The translations under genes and the position numbers were made by a program. Positions 36,557 to 46,618 of a stretch of DNA of 64,000 nt are shown here, one piece after another. The stretch comes from Citrobacter sp. Awk 4 (GTDB lineage Bacteria; Pseudomonadota; Gammaproteobacteria; Enterobacterales; Enterobacteriaceae), in contig NZ_JANEWG010000013.1 of assembly GCF_028069725.1 (NCBI RefSeq), positions 33,223 to 97,222 on the forward strand, in the 5' to 3' direction. The notes beneath the pieces were generated by a model, which had not been told where the DNA came from, ran no database searches, and saw only the letters and a list, made by a program, of their open reading frames with translations. The first letter of the stretch is position 1. Each line of letters starts with the position of its first letter.

Positions 36557-36595
36557 ACAGAATAAAAATACACTTAATACGAATAATCATGCAAT
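36557..36595 (+). promoter_or_regulatory. Two ARG boxes (ArgR operator) upstream of argA
   Basis: AGAAT-AAAA-ATACA (36559-36572) and CGAAT-AATC-ATGCA (36580-36593) resemble the ArgR box TGAAT-N4-ATTCA. They are exactly 21 bases apart centre to centre, the usual spacing for a tandem 18-bp pair with a 3-base gap. They end about 12 bases before the argA start. Confidence 0.75.
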
Positions 36596-36606
36596 GAGGG
36601 TGTGCC

Positions 36607-37938
36607 GTGGTGAAGGAACGTAGAACCGAACTGGTACAGGGATTCCGCCATTCTGTTCCCTATATCAATACCCATCGGGGGAAAACGTTTGTCATTATGC
36701 TGGGCGGCGAAGCCATCGAGCATGAGAATTTCTCCAGTATCGTCAATGACATCGGGCTTCTGCACAGCCTCGGCATTCGTCTGGTGGTCGTGTATGGCGC
36801 ACGTCCACAAATCGACGCGAACTTGGCCGCACACCATCATGAGCCGGTGTACCACAAAAATACGCGTGTAACGGACGCCAAAACTCTGGAGCTGGTCAAG
36901 CAGGCGGCTGGCACATTACAGCTGGATATCACCGCCCGTTTGTCGATGAGCCTCAATAACACGCCTCTACAGGGCGCGCACATCAACGTGGTCAGCGGCA
37001 ACTTTATCATCGCACAGCCACTGGGCGTTGATGATGGCGTCGATTACTGCCACAGCGGACGTATCCGTCGTATTGATGAAGAGGCGATTCACCGCCAGCT
37101 CGACAACGGCGCGATTGTCCTGATGGGACCGGTCGCCGTCTCTGTCACCGGTGAAAGTTTTAACCTGACCTCAGAAGAGATCGCCACCCAGCTCGCCATC
37201 AAACTGAAGGCAGAGAAAATGATTGGCTTCTGCTCCTCACAAGGGGTTACCAACGACGATGGCGACATTGTTTCTGAATTGTTCCCAAATGAAGCGCAGG
37301 CCCGCGTTGAGGCACAGGAAGAGAAAGAGGATTACAACTCCGGAACCGTGCGTTTCCTGCGTGGTGCGGTGAAAGCCTGTCGCAGCGGCGTACGTCGCTG
37401 CCATTTGATCAGCTATCAGGAAGATGGCGCGCTGTTACAGGAATTGTTCTCGCGTGACGGTATTGGCACGCAAATCGTGATGGAAAGCGCCGAGCAGATC
37501 CGCCGCGCCACCATCAATGATATTGGCGGAATTCTCGAGCTTATCCGCCCGCTGGAACAACAAGGCATTCTGGTGCGCCGTTCCCGCGAACAGCTGGAGA
37601 TGGAGATCGACAAATTCACCATTATTCAGCGTGATAACCTGACCATCGCCTGCGCGGCGTTGTATCCCTTCCCGGAAGAGAAGATCGGGGAAATGGCCTG
37701 CGTGGCGGTGCATCCGGATTATCGCAGTTCATCGCGAGGAGAAGTCCTGTTGGAGCGGATCGCCGCGCAGGCCAGACAAATCGGGCTCAGCAAGCTGTTT
37801 GTGCTGACCACGCGGAGCATTCACTGGTTTCAGGAGCGTGGCTTTACGCCGGTCGATATCGACCTGCTCCCCGAAAGCAAAAAAGAGATGTACAACTATC
37901 AGCGCCGTTCAAAAGTGTTGATGGCGGATTTAGCATAG
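36607..37938 (+). CDS. argA: Amino-acid N-acetyltransferase ArgA (N-acetylglutamate synthase)
   Basis: ArgA makes N-acetylglutamate from glutamate and acetyl-CoA, the first step of arginine synthesis, and is feedback inhibited by arginine. The start is the GTG at 36607 ([21 protein letters not shown]) after GAGGGTGTGCC. The 443 residues comprise an amino-acid-kinase-like N-terminal domain ([19 protein letters not shown]), which binds arginine, and a C-terminal GNAT acetyltransferase ([21 protein letters not shown]). Two ARG boxes directly upstream show ArgR repression. Confidence 0.97.
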   Translation: MVKERRTELVQGFRHSVPYINTHRGKTFVIMLGGEAIEHENFSSIVNDIGLLHSLGIRLVVVYGARPQIDANLAAHHHEPVYHKNTRVTDAKTLELVKQAAGTLQLDITARLSMSLNNTPLQGAHINVVSGNFIIAQPLGVDDGVDYCHSGRIRRIDEEAIHRQLDNGAIVLMGPVAVSVTGESFNLTSEEIATQLAIKLKAEKMIGFCSSQGVTNDDGDIVSELFPNEAQARVEAQEEKEDYNSGTVRFLRGAVKACRSGVRRCHLISYQEDGALLQELFSRDGIGTQIVMESAEQIRRATINDIGGILELIRPLEQQGILVRRSREQLEMEIDKFTIIQRDNLTIACAALYPFPEEKIGEMACVAVHPDYRSSSRGEVLLERIAAQARQIGLSKLFVLTTRSIHWFQERGFTPVDIDLLPESKKEMYNYQRRSKVLMADLA

Positions 37939-37954
37939 CGGCTTAATACGTTGC

Positions 37955-38177
37955 CGGTCTGATAAAACGATTTCGCGCCGCCATCTGGTACATTGCCGGA
38001 TGGCGCTAACGCTTATCCGGCCTACAGTACGAGTCTGATCAAACACTTTCGCGTCGCCATCTGGTACTTTGCCGGATGGCGCTAATGCTTATCCGGCCTA
38101 CAGTACGAGTCTGATCAAACACTTTCGCGCCGCCATCCGGCACATCACCGGATGGCGCTAACGCTTATCCGGTCTAC
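37955..38177. repeat. Array of three 76-bp REP/BIME units between argA and recD
   Basis: Three direct repeats start at about 37955, 38031 and 38107. Each runs GTCTGATMAAAC..TTTCGCG..CGCCATCTGGTAC followed by GCCGGATGGCGCTAACGCTTATCCGGCCTAC. The last unit reads GGTCTAC and its TAG (minus strand) is the recD stop codon. The units differ at only a few positions, so the amplification is recent. Confidence 0.92.
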
Positions 38178-40018
38178 AAATCCTGTTGCGCAATCCCCTC
38201 GTTAAACAAGGCCGACAGTCCGCTACGGCGCTCGGTGCGGGTTGCTATCGCACTACTGAGCACCCGTTCATCGGTATACAGCGACAGGCGACGGCGCGCG
38301 CGGGTAATCGCGGTATACACCAGCTCGCGCGTCACGACCGGCGTACGCTGTGTGGGGAGAATAAGTGCCGCATGATCAAACTCCGAGCCCTGCGATTTAT
38401 GCACCGTCATCGCCCAGGTCGTTTCATGTTCCGGCAGACGGCTCGGCTGCACGGACTTAATGGTGCCGTCCGGCATCGCAAACCAGACTCGCAGCCCCTG
38501 GTCGCGCTCGAGCGCAATGCCAATATCGCCGTTAAATAATCCCAACGCGCTGTCGTTTCGCGCAATCATCACCGGCCGCCCTTCATACCAGCGCAAGTGC
38601 GCAGGAGTGGTGATTTTGCGTTTTTCCCGCATCACGTGTTCGATGCGTTCATTCAGTCCTTTTACGCCAAATGGCCCTTCGCGCAGCGCGCACAGCACCT
38701 GATAATCATTGAACGCCTGAATGATGGCATCGGGTTCCGCGCCCGCCCGCACCAGGTCAAGATACCGCCCGTACCCCGCCATTGCCTCATCCAGCATCGC
38801 TGCGTAGTCTTCACTGCTCAGCAGCGTTCGTTTTTCAATATCGCTAAATCCCTGCTGGAAGACCGCCTTAACGGCAGATTTATCGCCACAATTAATGGCG
38901 GCAGCCAGTTGGCCAATGCCGGAATCACTGCCAAAACGGTAGCTTTTTTGCAGCAGACAGAGGCTGTCGCGCAGTGAAGCGGCGGCATCTGTTTCTGCGC
39001 CTGCCGGAACCGGACTTCCGGTAAGCCGACTGAGCTGCTGCGCACGCGCAGGCGTAAAGCCGTCCTTCACGCAGGCACAGATATCCCCCAACACAGCGCC
39101 CGCCTCAACGGATGCAAGCTGGTCGCGATCGCCCAGAAAAATGACCCGCCCGTGCGTCGGCAACGCCTCGATCAGCCGCGACATCATCGGCAGGTCGATC
39201 ATTGACGCTTCATCGACCACCAGCACATCCAGATGCAGCGGATTGCCCGCATGGTGACGCAGACGCTGGCTGCCAGGCTGCGCGCCTAACAGTCGATGCA
39301 GGGTGCTGGCGTCATCCGGGATCCGTTTTTTTTGCTCATCGGTAAGCGGTAGCTGACGTAATGCTTTCCCCAGCGATTCCGTCAGTCGCGCCGCTGCTTT
39401 GCCCGTGGGCGCCGCCAGCCGGATACGACAGCGTTCACCGTCAGCCATCTGAATCAACGCCGCCAGCAGCTTAGCCACGGTCGTCGTTTTGCCCGTGCCC
39501 GGACCACCGGAAATCACCGAGATACGGCGGGTCAACGCCACGGCAGCCGCCACTTTTTGCCAGTTGATTTCATCGGTGGGAGGGAAAAGCGCATCAAGCG
39601 TTTGGGTTAACAACTGCTCATCCAGCGCAATCGCCTGATTAACCTCGCTAAAAAAGCGCGCTACCGTACGTTCATTACGCCACATTCGGTTCAGATAGAG
39701 ACGATCGTCGTGCAAAATAAGCGGCGTTGGCTGTTCGCCACGGCTAACCGCGGCAGACGTTAACAGACGTTGCGTCCAGTCGATATGCCCTGGTACATCA
39801 TTGAACCATGTCAGCAACAGCGGATGCGCGTCCTCCGTGATAGTCAGTCGCGAAAGTGGCAGACAGACGTGACCTTCGCCTGCATCACGACTGAGCAACG
39901 CCGCCGCCAGCGTCACCGCCGGATCGTCATTGCCGGCAACCGTCAGCGCAAACTGCGCATCCAGCGGTCTTAACTGCTTTTGTTCTACCGCATCCAGTAA
40001 GCGTTTCTGGATTGTCAT
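38174..40018 (-). CDS. recD: Exodeoxyribonuclease V subunit alpha, RecD helicase
   Basis: RecD is the fast 5'-3' helicase of RecBCD, which repairs double-strand breaks and is controlled at Chi sites. The 614 residues show Walker [17 protein letters not shown] near residues 166-180, [28 protein letters not shown] and the C-terminal helicase motif [15 protein letters not shown]. The E. coli protein is about 608 residues. Here the last residues (NEGIAQQDL) differ after the common SGLxALF segment, and the TAG stop lies at the edge of a REP array. The start ATG overlaps the recB stop by one base. Confidence 0.97.
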   Translation of the reverse strand: MTIQKRLLDAVEQKQLRPLDAQFALTVAGNDDPAVTLAAALLSRDAGEGHVCLPLSRLTITEDAHPLLLTWFNDVPGHIDWTQRLLTSAAVSRGEQPTPLILHDDRLYLNRMWRNERTVARFFSEVNQAIALDEQLLTQTLDALFPPTDEINWQKVAAAVALTRRISVISGGPGTGKTTTVAKLLAALIQMADGERCRIRLAAPTGKAAARLTESLGKALRQLPLTDEQKKRIPDDASTLHRLLGAQPGSQRLRHHAGNPLHLDVLVVDEASMIDLPMMSRLIEALPTHGRVIFLGDRDQLASVEAGAVLGDICACVKDGFTPARAQQLSRLTGSPVPAGAETDAAASLRDSLCLLQKSYRFGSDSGIGQLAAAINCGDKSAVKAVFQQGFSDIEKRTLLSSEDYAAMLDEAMAGYGRYLDLVRAGAEPDAIIQAFNDYQVLCALREGPFGVKGLNERIEHVMREKRKITTPAHLRWYEGRPVMIARNDSALGLFNGDIGIALERDQGLRVWFAMPDGTIKSVQPSRLPEHETTWAMTVHKSQGSEFDHAALILPTQRTPVVTRELVYTAITRARRRLSLYTDERVLSSAIATRTERRSGLSALFNEGIAQQDL

Positions 40019-43000
40019 TACGCCTTCTCCTGTACCGCGCCTGCAAACATCTCGTCCATCTGTGCAATTAATTCGACATCCGGACGGGTCGCGTAAATGC
40101 CTTGCTGCGGTTGTTCGCTATCCACGCCGCGCAGGAAGAGATAGATAACGCCGCCGAAATGGCGCTCGTAGTCGTAGTCCGCAATGCGATGTCGCAAATA
40201 CCGATGCAGAGCCAGCGTATACAACTGATATTGCAGGTCGTAACGGTGCGCCTGCATCGCAGAGGCCATCGCCTGTTGGGTGTAGGCGGCACTGTCTTCG
40301 CCAAGCCAGTTAGATTTGTAATCGAGCAGGTAATATCGCCCTTCATGGCGAAACACCAGATCAATAAAGCCTTTTAACATGCCGCGCACCTGCATGAAGT
40401 CCAGCGGCGGGCAGCCTGCAGAGAGCGGATCGTACTGGCGAATCAGCGCATCCAGTTGGCTGGCATTCAGCGGCTGGGCTATCGGCAGATAAAACTCCAT
40501 CTCGACCTGTTTGTCGCGCCCGGCAAGATGACGCAGACTCACGCCGGTATCGTTAAGCGGCGCCTGTAAGACGGCCTCCAGCCACGCGGTCAGAACCGGT
40601 TCCCAGTGTGCGTCGAAGCCTCCCAGCGCCAGTTTTTCTTGTACCCAGAGGGCATCGACAGACTGAGTAAAATCAAGATCTTCAAACAAGCTGTGCAGGA
40701 ATGTGCCCGGCGATGCGCCGCGTGGAAACTGATGGGGGGTTAACCCCGGCTCAACCGTCGCCTCAGCCACACCAGCGGCATCAACATCAAGGCGAGGGAT
40801 TAAGTCCTGAGCAACGCTGTGACCCCGCTGCTGTAAGCCGGAATAACTGGTCACGCGCCAGCTATCGCTCAGGCTGCGTTGTAGCACTTTCGCACTCAGT
40901 TCGGCGCGGGAGGTTTGCGCCACCTGCCAGCGCTCGGTGTCCGGCACGCCCGTTATTTGCAGGGCGATATCGTCACCACACAACGATTCAATGCACGCGC
41001 GAAGCCCGGCGGCATCTTTCGGTTCACCTTTTTGCAGCAGACGGCCCAGGGCGCTTTGGTGCACATCCGTCTCGCCTTTTTTATCACTACGGCGACGCAC
41101 CAGCGGCGCAACGCCAAGACTGCAATGCCATACCGAACGGGTCAGCGCGACATAGAGCAGGCGGAGATCTTCCGCCAGCCGTTCGGCTTCCGCCAGTTCG
41201 ATGCTCTCGTCGGCCTCGCTAAGATCCAGTACCGCTTCAAATGAGCGGCGATCGTGATAAAACGCCTGATCCTGAATACGGAAATGGCTAATAAAAGGCA
41301 GCCAGACCAGCGGGTACTCCAGCCCTTTCGATTTATGAATGGTGACGATTTGCACCAAATGCTTATCGCTTTCCAGACGCATTTGCTGGCTGGAGGCATT
41401 GCTGTCAGGTTCCAGAATATGCTGCGAAAGCCAGCGAACCAGAGCATGCTCGCTCTCCAGTTGCGATCCCGCTTCCTGCAACAGTTCGCTAATGTGCAAA
41501 ATATCGGTGAGACGGCGCTCGCCTCCCGCTGTCGCCAGCAAGTTTTCCGCAATATTTCGCTGTGACATAAGCGCACGCAGCATGGGCATCACCCCACGTT
41601 TGCGCCAGATCTGACGGTAGCCGTCAAACTCCTCCACGACCGCATCCCAGGCGTTTTCGTCATTATTGAGTAAGTAGATGTCCTGCGCATTGAGTCCCAT
41701 CATTGAGGCGGCAAGCGCGCTGCGCAGCGTGTTTTCTCGCTCAGGCGTCATCACCGCCTGTAAAATCCACAGCAGCTCTTGCGCTTCAAGGGTGTCAAAA
41801 ACGCTGTCGCGGTTAGAGAGATAAACTGACGGGATATCCAGTTGCGTCAGCGCATCACGAATCTGAGCGGCTTCCTGACGACTGCGCACCAGCACGCTAA
41901 TATCTGAAGCACGGACGGGTCGCGACGTTTTGCCGCTGTTCAGCAGCGCCTGACCTGTTTGCCCCGCCTTCAGCCAGTCACGGATTTGCGCGGCGCAAAC
42001 GTGCGCCATGGTGCTTTGGTAATCGCCAATGCCACAACTCTCACCGTCCATTAACCACATGCGCATGGCGGGTTGCGTCTCGCCATTCAACACAAATTGC
42101 AGCGCCTGATTTTTATCAGCGGACTTCACCGGCGTGAACGGGATCTCACGAAACATGAAGGCGTCATCCATCTGACCAAACAGCGTATTGACGCTGTTGA
42201 CCATGCCAGGTGCGGAACGCCAGTTCGTGTCGAGCGTATAGTGCGCCGTCACCTCGCTGCGCGCCTTCATATAAGTGAAGATATCCGCGCCGCGAAACGC
42301 GTAAATCGCCTGTTTGGGATCGCCAATCAGCAGCAACGCCGTTTCCGGCTGATGCTGCCAGATACGGCGAAAAATTCGATACTGTTGCGGATCGGTGTCC
42401 TGGAATTCATCGATCATCGCAACCGGAAAACGACCGCGAATAGCCGACGCCAGCGCCTCGCCGCTTTCACTTCGCAGCGCCGCATCGAGTCGGCTGAGCA
42501 TGTCATCAAAGCCTAGCTCTCCCCGACGCTGCTTTTCCCTGGCGACCGTTTCCCGAATCTCCGCCAGCGCCCGGGTGATCACCAAATCGCGAATCGTCAG
42601 CGGCTCTGCAAGGAGTTCATCAATCGCCACAAACAATGCGTGCTCAGGCGTAACGCCGCCCGCTTTAGTCCGCTCTTCTAAAAAGCGCTGCGAGAATTTC
42701 TCCAACGCTTCAGGTAACTGATAAGTCTGCGTTTCTTCCTGCGCCCATGCAGTTACCTTCTCGATCCATTTTGCCTGGTTGCCACGGTTGAATTTTCGGC
42801 GATCGATACCTGACGATTCGATCAGCGCGTCAAGTTCCTCAACAGCTTCGCACCATTGCTGTTTGATCCGGGTGATTCGCGCCAGAATCTGCGCATGGCG
42901 CGATGCCAGCGTCTCTTCGTCTGACGGAGGGGCTTTAATCACCGGCGCTTCACCCTGCAGGTAGCGGTCAATATCTTTCAGCAGCGCCTGCGGGCCTTTC

Positions 43001-43560
43001 CATGTTTCAAAGACAACCTGGGCAATTTCACGCGGGAGTGGGTAACAGTGACGGCGCCAAAAGTCCGCACAGGCCTGATAACGCAGGAGGGATTCATCTT
43101 CAATGAGCTGTTGCTCGAACAACATACCCGACTCAAACGCGTTCAGGCTCAGCATGCGCTGGCAAAAACCGTGAATGGTGAACACCGCAGCTTCATCCAT
43201 CTGCCGTTCGGCCAACAATAACCACTGTGCAGCCTGCTTTTTATCGTTAATTTCGGCTAACAGGCTGGCGTATAGCGGGTTATCGGTCGATTCCCGCAGA
43301 CAGGCAATGCGCAATTCGTGGATATTACTGCGGATTCGACCGCGTAGCTCTTCGGTGGCGGCCTCGGTAAAGGTCACCACCAATAACTCTTCTACGGTTA
43401 ACGGACGGGGAAAGGCGGCAGTACCGCCCAGTCCAAGCAGCAGACGCAGATAGAGCGCTGCGATAGTAAATGTTTTGCCAGTGCCTGCGGATGCTTCAAT
43501 CAGGCGCTCGCCCGTGAGGGGCAAGCGTAGAGGATCAAGAGACTCAGCGGCATCATTCAT
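40018..43560 (-). CDS. recB: Exodeoxyribonuclease V subunit beta, RecB helicase-nuclease
   Basis: RecB is the 3'-5' helicase and only nuclease of RecBCD, and loads RecA after Chi. I start it at the ATG at 43560 ([20 protein letters not shown]), giving 1180 residues as in E. coli; an upstream in-frame GTG at 43569 is also possible. Walker A is [17 protein letters not shown] near residues 22-38. SF1 helicase motifs follow, such as [48 protein letters not shown] and YVALTRS. The C-terminal nuclease has [14 protein letters not shown] (Asp near 1080, Lys near 1082). It begins inside the end of ptrA, so it is coupled. Confidence 0.97.
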   Translation of the reverse strand: MNDAAESLDPLRLPLTGERLIEASAGTGKTFTIAALYLRLLLGLGGTAAFPRPLTVEELLVVTFTEAATEELRGRIRSNIHELRIACLRESTDNPLYASLLAEINDKKQAAQWLLLAERQMDEAAVFTIHGFCQRMLSLNAFESGMLFEQQLIEDESLLRYQACADFWRRHCYPLPREIAQVVFETWKGPQALLKDIDRYLQGEAPVIKAPPSDEETLASRHAQILARITRIKQQWCEAVEELDALIESSGIDRRKFNRGNQAKWIEKVTAWAQEETQTYQLPEALEKFSQRFLEERTKAGGVTPEHALFVAIDELLAEPLTIRDLVITRALAEIRETVAREKQRRGELGFDDMLSRLDAALRSESGEALASAIRGRFPVAMIDEFQDTDPQQYRIFRRIWQHQPETALLLIGDPKQAIYAFRGADIFTYMKARSEVTAHYTLDTNWRSAPGMVNSVNTLFGQMDDAFMFREIPFTPVKSADKNQALQFVLNGETQPAMRMWLMDGESCGIGDYQSTMAHVCAAQIRDWLKAGQTGQALLNSGKTSRPVRASDISVLVRSRQEAAQIRDALTQLDIPSVYLSNRDSVFDTLEAQELLWILQAVMTPERENTLRSALAASMMGLNAQDIYLLNNDENAWDAVVEEFDGYRQIWRKRGVMPMLRALMSQRNIAENLLATAGGERRLTDILHISELLQEAGSQLESEHALVRWLSQHILEPDSNASSQQMRLESDKHLVQIVTIHKSKGLEYPLVWLPFISHFRIQDQAFYHDRRSFEAVLDLSEADESIELAEAERLAEDLRLLYVALTRSVWHCSLGVAPLVRRRSDKKGETDVHQSALGRLLQKGEPKDAAGLRACIESLCGDDIALQITGVPDTERWQVAQTSRAELSAKVLQRSLSDSWRVTSYSGLQQRGHSVAQDLIPRLDVDAAGVAEATVEPGLTPHQFPRGASPGTFLHSLFEDLDFTQSVDALWVQEKLALGGFDAHWEPVLTAWLEAVLQAPLNDTGVSLRHLAGRDKQVEMEFYLPIAQPLNASQLDALIRQYDPLSAGCPPLDFMQVRGMLKGFIDLVFRHEGRYYLLDYKSNWLGEDSAAYTQQAMASAMQAHRYDLQYQLYTLALHRYLRHRIADYDYERHFGGVIYLFLRGVDSEQPQQGIYATRPDVELIAQMDEMFAGAVQEKA

Positions 43561-46441
43561 TCTTTTCACTCATCAGGGGCAAGGTTTGCTGCAACGCGCT
43601 GACGGTCTCCCACACTTTCCCGCCTTCCAGGGTCGCATATTCTGCTTTCCCGTTCTGGCTTCCGGAAATCTGTGACAGTATCGCCATGCCTTGCGGCTCT
43701 ACCACCGCCTGATGGAAGAAGTCGGCAAGTTTTTGCGGCGTCAGCAGTTTAATCTGAGCCACGATTTTATCACGCGAATCGAAGTGCATATTACCCCGAT
43801 CGAAATCTTTGCTTAACTGCGAAGCCTCCGCGCCCAGCGTTTGCGGCGCTTCTAACATTTGCGCAATGACCGCCTGCTGAATTTGTGCAAACTCAGCCGG
43901 TTTCATTGCCCTCAGCTTCGCTTCCGCTGTCGGGAAAAAGGCTTTATAGCGCTCCCAGAGATAAGCCGGTTGTTTGTCGCTGCTTTGCAGCAGGAAACCC
44001 ATCCCCCACTGGCGACCCACGTTCATCGGAAAAGCAAACACCGCGTAACCTAACTGCTCTTCGGTACGCAGTTGGTTATAGAACCAGGGCTGAACAATTT
44101 GCCCCAACATGGCGCTGTACGCGGTGCTGGTATGTTCATCGTATCCGGCAGGGACAAACACCGCCGCCAGCGCAGAATCCGTACTGCTGCCCGCTTTTTC
44201 AAAAATGACCGACTGTTTTTTATCTACCAGTACGTCTTTGTTGCGACACCATTCGGAACCCTTTGCGCCCAGCTGTTTCTGGATATCCTGCGCCATGGTT
44301 TTGGCCTGCGCTTCACTCATGTTGCCTATCACCAGAAATTCCGGACGGGCCCCCACTTTTAACGCATCGCGGTACGCCATAACCTCTTCCAGGGTGATTG
44401 ATGGCAGTAACTTACGACGTTCATCACGTGAGAAGTAAGGCACCTGAGAAATCATCTGCACGGGCATAATAGCCTGATCGTAGGCCTTACCTTTCTCGGC
44501 AGAGTCCATCATCTGCGCATACCAGGACTTCGCCTGTTCCAGTTGCTCTTGTGTTGCAGAGTAGCTGAAGTAACCTTCCAGCAACGCCTGGAAAAGCTGC
44601 GGCAAACGCTGGGTGTAGCCATTGGCATTCAACATCAACCCATTATTGGCGTTAGTCGAAAAACCTATCCCACCCACAGCGGCCTGATTGCTTAACTGAT
44701 CAAGCGCAATACCGGCCAGATAATCATTCAGCGCAAATATCACCTGATTTCTGGCGCTGTCCATGGCTTTGGGATTACGCAGCACCACGCTCACATCCGC
44801 TTTTGGCTCACTGGCAAAGTAACGGCTCGGCGCATACACCACGCGCAAATCCGGTTTATCGATGATCAATTCCGGATGCGCATATTGTTTCTCGTTTTTA
44901 ATCAACGAGAAGTCATCAGGAATGTAGGGGTTGACCTCCGGTAAAGAGAGCGAAATCGCCTGCGCTTTTTGCTGCCATTGCGCAAAGGTTTTGTCGTCGA
45001 TTTTGTTGACCTGATAAGGGGCATCAACAAAGTAGGCGGTTTTGTTATGCGGCTCATTCGGGCTGATATACCAGACGCGGGCATTCTGCGGCGTCATCAT
45101 CGCCAGACGGGCTTTTACCGCATCAGCATCATACTGATCGGCGATGTTAACCGCATCCAGGGTATGGGCGACAGGTACGCGGATCATCGTGTCTGCCAGC
45201 CATTCCACGTAATCCATATCACGGGTGATCGACGGATAGCGGAAGTCGAGATCCAGTACGTGCGCCAGCTCATCAAAGTAGCGTTTATCCACGCCTTTTT
45301 CGCGTAACAGATTGAGGTAGCTAAAGATGGCCGCGACAACTTCATCACGATTCGCCAGACCTTTGTCGGTAAGCGTGGCGGAAATAGCCAGTACACCGCT
45401 ATTACCGTTGACGACAGGATCGGAATCCGCACGAATACCTTCCACCAGCCCTTGCTTTTGCAACCAGTCAGAGAGGGTACCCGGACTGCGATTACCAATC
45501 AGATAGGTCACCAGTTCGTCGGTTTTGCTACGGAACTGAGCGCTGTTGTTGTCGATACGAAACTCGACGCGCAACACTTTACGCGGCAGCGCAGGCACAT
45601 AATGGATGATCACCCCTTTTTGCGCGTCAGTGACTACCGGAACTGTGATTTCAGGTTTTACGGTATTTTTGTTCGGCACCCGACCGTAGGTATCAGCAGC
45701 AATGCGCGCCAGCTCTGGCAACGGTTTATTGCTATAAATTACCGCCTTCATCAGGTTGGCTGAATAGTATTTATCATGAAACGCCTGCAAAGCCTGCAGT
45801 ACCGGCTTGCCGGGTTTGTCGCTTAACGTTTGCAGATTCCCGCCAGAAAACTGTGAACCAGGGTGCGCCGGGTTAATGGTTTCCGCACTCACCTGCGCCA
45901 TACGCATACCATCTCGCGTCCGCGCCAGTGTCAGTTCGGCGTTAACGGCATTGCGTTCGCGTTCGGCATATTTTTTATCAAGCAAGGGCACTGCGATGGC
46001 ATCAGCCAGGCGATCCACCGCCCCCACCAGCGCATCGTTCTCAACCTCCAGATAGAAGGCTGTGCGATAAGGCGCAGTGCTGGCATTGTGGCTGCCGCCG
46101 TGCATCTTGAGGAATTCAGACAGACTGTCAGCCTGCGGATATTTTTTCGAGCCCATCAGACTCATGTGCTCAAGGTAATGCGCCAGCCCCTGGTACTCTT
46201 GTGGGTCTTCCAGCGATCCCACAGGGACCACTAATGCAGAAAGGGACTTTACGGCTTGCGGATCGGATACCAGCAATACCACCATGCCATTATCCAGGCG
46301 CACGGCCTGATACTGGCGGGTGTCTTTATCACTTTTACGGATGGTTTCGGCCAAAGGCTGCCAACCTGTATCTGCCTGACTTAAAGGTGCCCAAAGGGCG
46401 ACGAACAACAAAAACGCGCTGAACCAGGTGCTGCGGGGCAT
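43553..46441 (-). CDS. ptrA: Protease III (pitrilysin) PtrA
   Basis: PtrA is a periplasmic zinc metallopeptidase of the insulinase family that degrades small peptides and protein fragments. The 962 residues begin with a signal peptide (MPRSTWFSAFLLFVALWAPL, cleavage after SQA). The inverted zinc site HYLEHMSLMGSKKYP is near residues 88-100, with the downstream glutamate in the ERNAVNAEL segment. The other three M16-type domains fill the remainder. It lies between recC and recB as in E. coli; its last 8 bases overlap the recB start. Its presence in the rec cluster has no known functional reason. Confidence 0.97.
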   Translation of the reverse strand: MPRSTWFSAFLLFVALWAPLSQADTGWQPLAETIRKSDKDTRQYQAVRLDNGMVVLLVSDPQAVKSLSALVVPVGSLEDPQEYQGLAHYLEHMSLMGSKKYPQADSLSEFLKMHGGSHNASTAPYRTAFYLEVENDALVGAVDRLADAIAVPLLDKKYAERERNAVNAELTLARTRDGMRMAQVSAETINPAHPGSQFSGGNLQTLSDKPGKPVLQALQAFHDKYYSANLMKAVIYSNKPLPELARIAADTYGRVPNKNTVKPEITVPVVTDAQKGVIIHYVPALPRKVLRVEFRIDNNSAQFRSKTDELVTYLIGNRSPGTLSDWLQKQGLVEGIRADSDPVVNGNSGVLAISATLTDKGLANRDEVVAAIFSYLNLLREKGVDKRYFDELAHVLDLDFRYPSITRDMDYVEWLADTMIRVPVAHTLDAVNIADQYDADAVKARLAMMTPQNARVWYISPNEPHNKTAYFVDAPYQVNKIDDKTFAQWQQKAQAISLSLPEVNPYIPDDFSLIKNEKQYAHPELIIDKPDLRVVYAPSRYFASEPKADVSVVLRNPKAMDSARNQVIFALNDYLAGIALDQLSNQAAVGGIGFSTNANNGLMLNANGYTQRLPQLFQALLEGYFSYSATQEQLEQAKSWYAQMMDSAEKGKAYDQAIMPVQMISQVPYFSRDERRKLLPSITLEEVMAYRDALKVGARPEFLVIGNMSEAQAKTMAQDIQKQLGAKGSEWCRNKDVLVDKKQSVIFEKAGSSTDSALAAVFVPAGYDEHTSTAYSAMLGQIVQPWFYNQLRTEEQLGYAVFAFPMNVGRQWGMGFLLQSSDKQPAYLWERYKAFFPTAEAKLRAMKPAEFAQIQQAVIAQMLEAPQTLGAEASQLSKDFDRGNMHFDSRDKIVAQIKLLTPQKLADFFHQAVVEPQGMAILSQISGSQNGKAEYATLEGGKVWETVSALQQTLPLMSEKNE

Positions 46442-46618
46442 TCACGAACCTCATCATTAACTTTCATTCCTGCCCGAACCCAACACCGCGAGGCATGTTT
46501 TCGAGCAGGGCAACGACTTTGTGCTGAACCCGTCAGCATCTCTTTATGTAAAAATCAGTCCGTGACAGAAAGCGCATGATAGTAGAAGACGCCAGACTGC
46601 GCAAATTTTATACAATCA

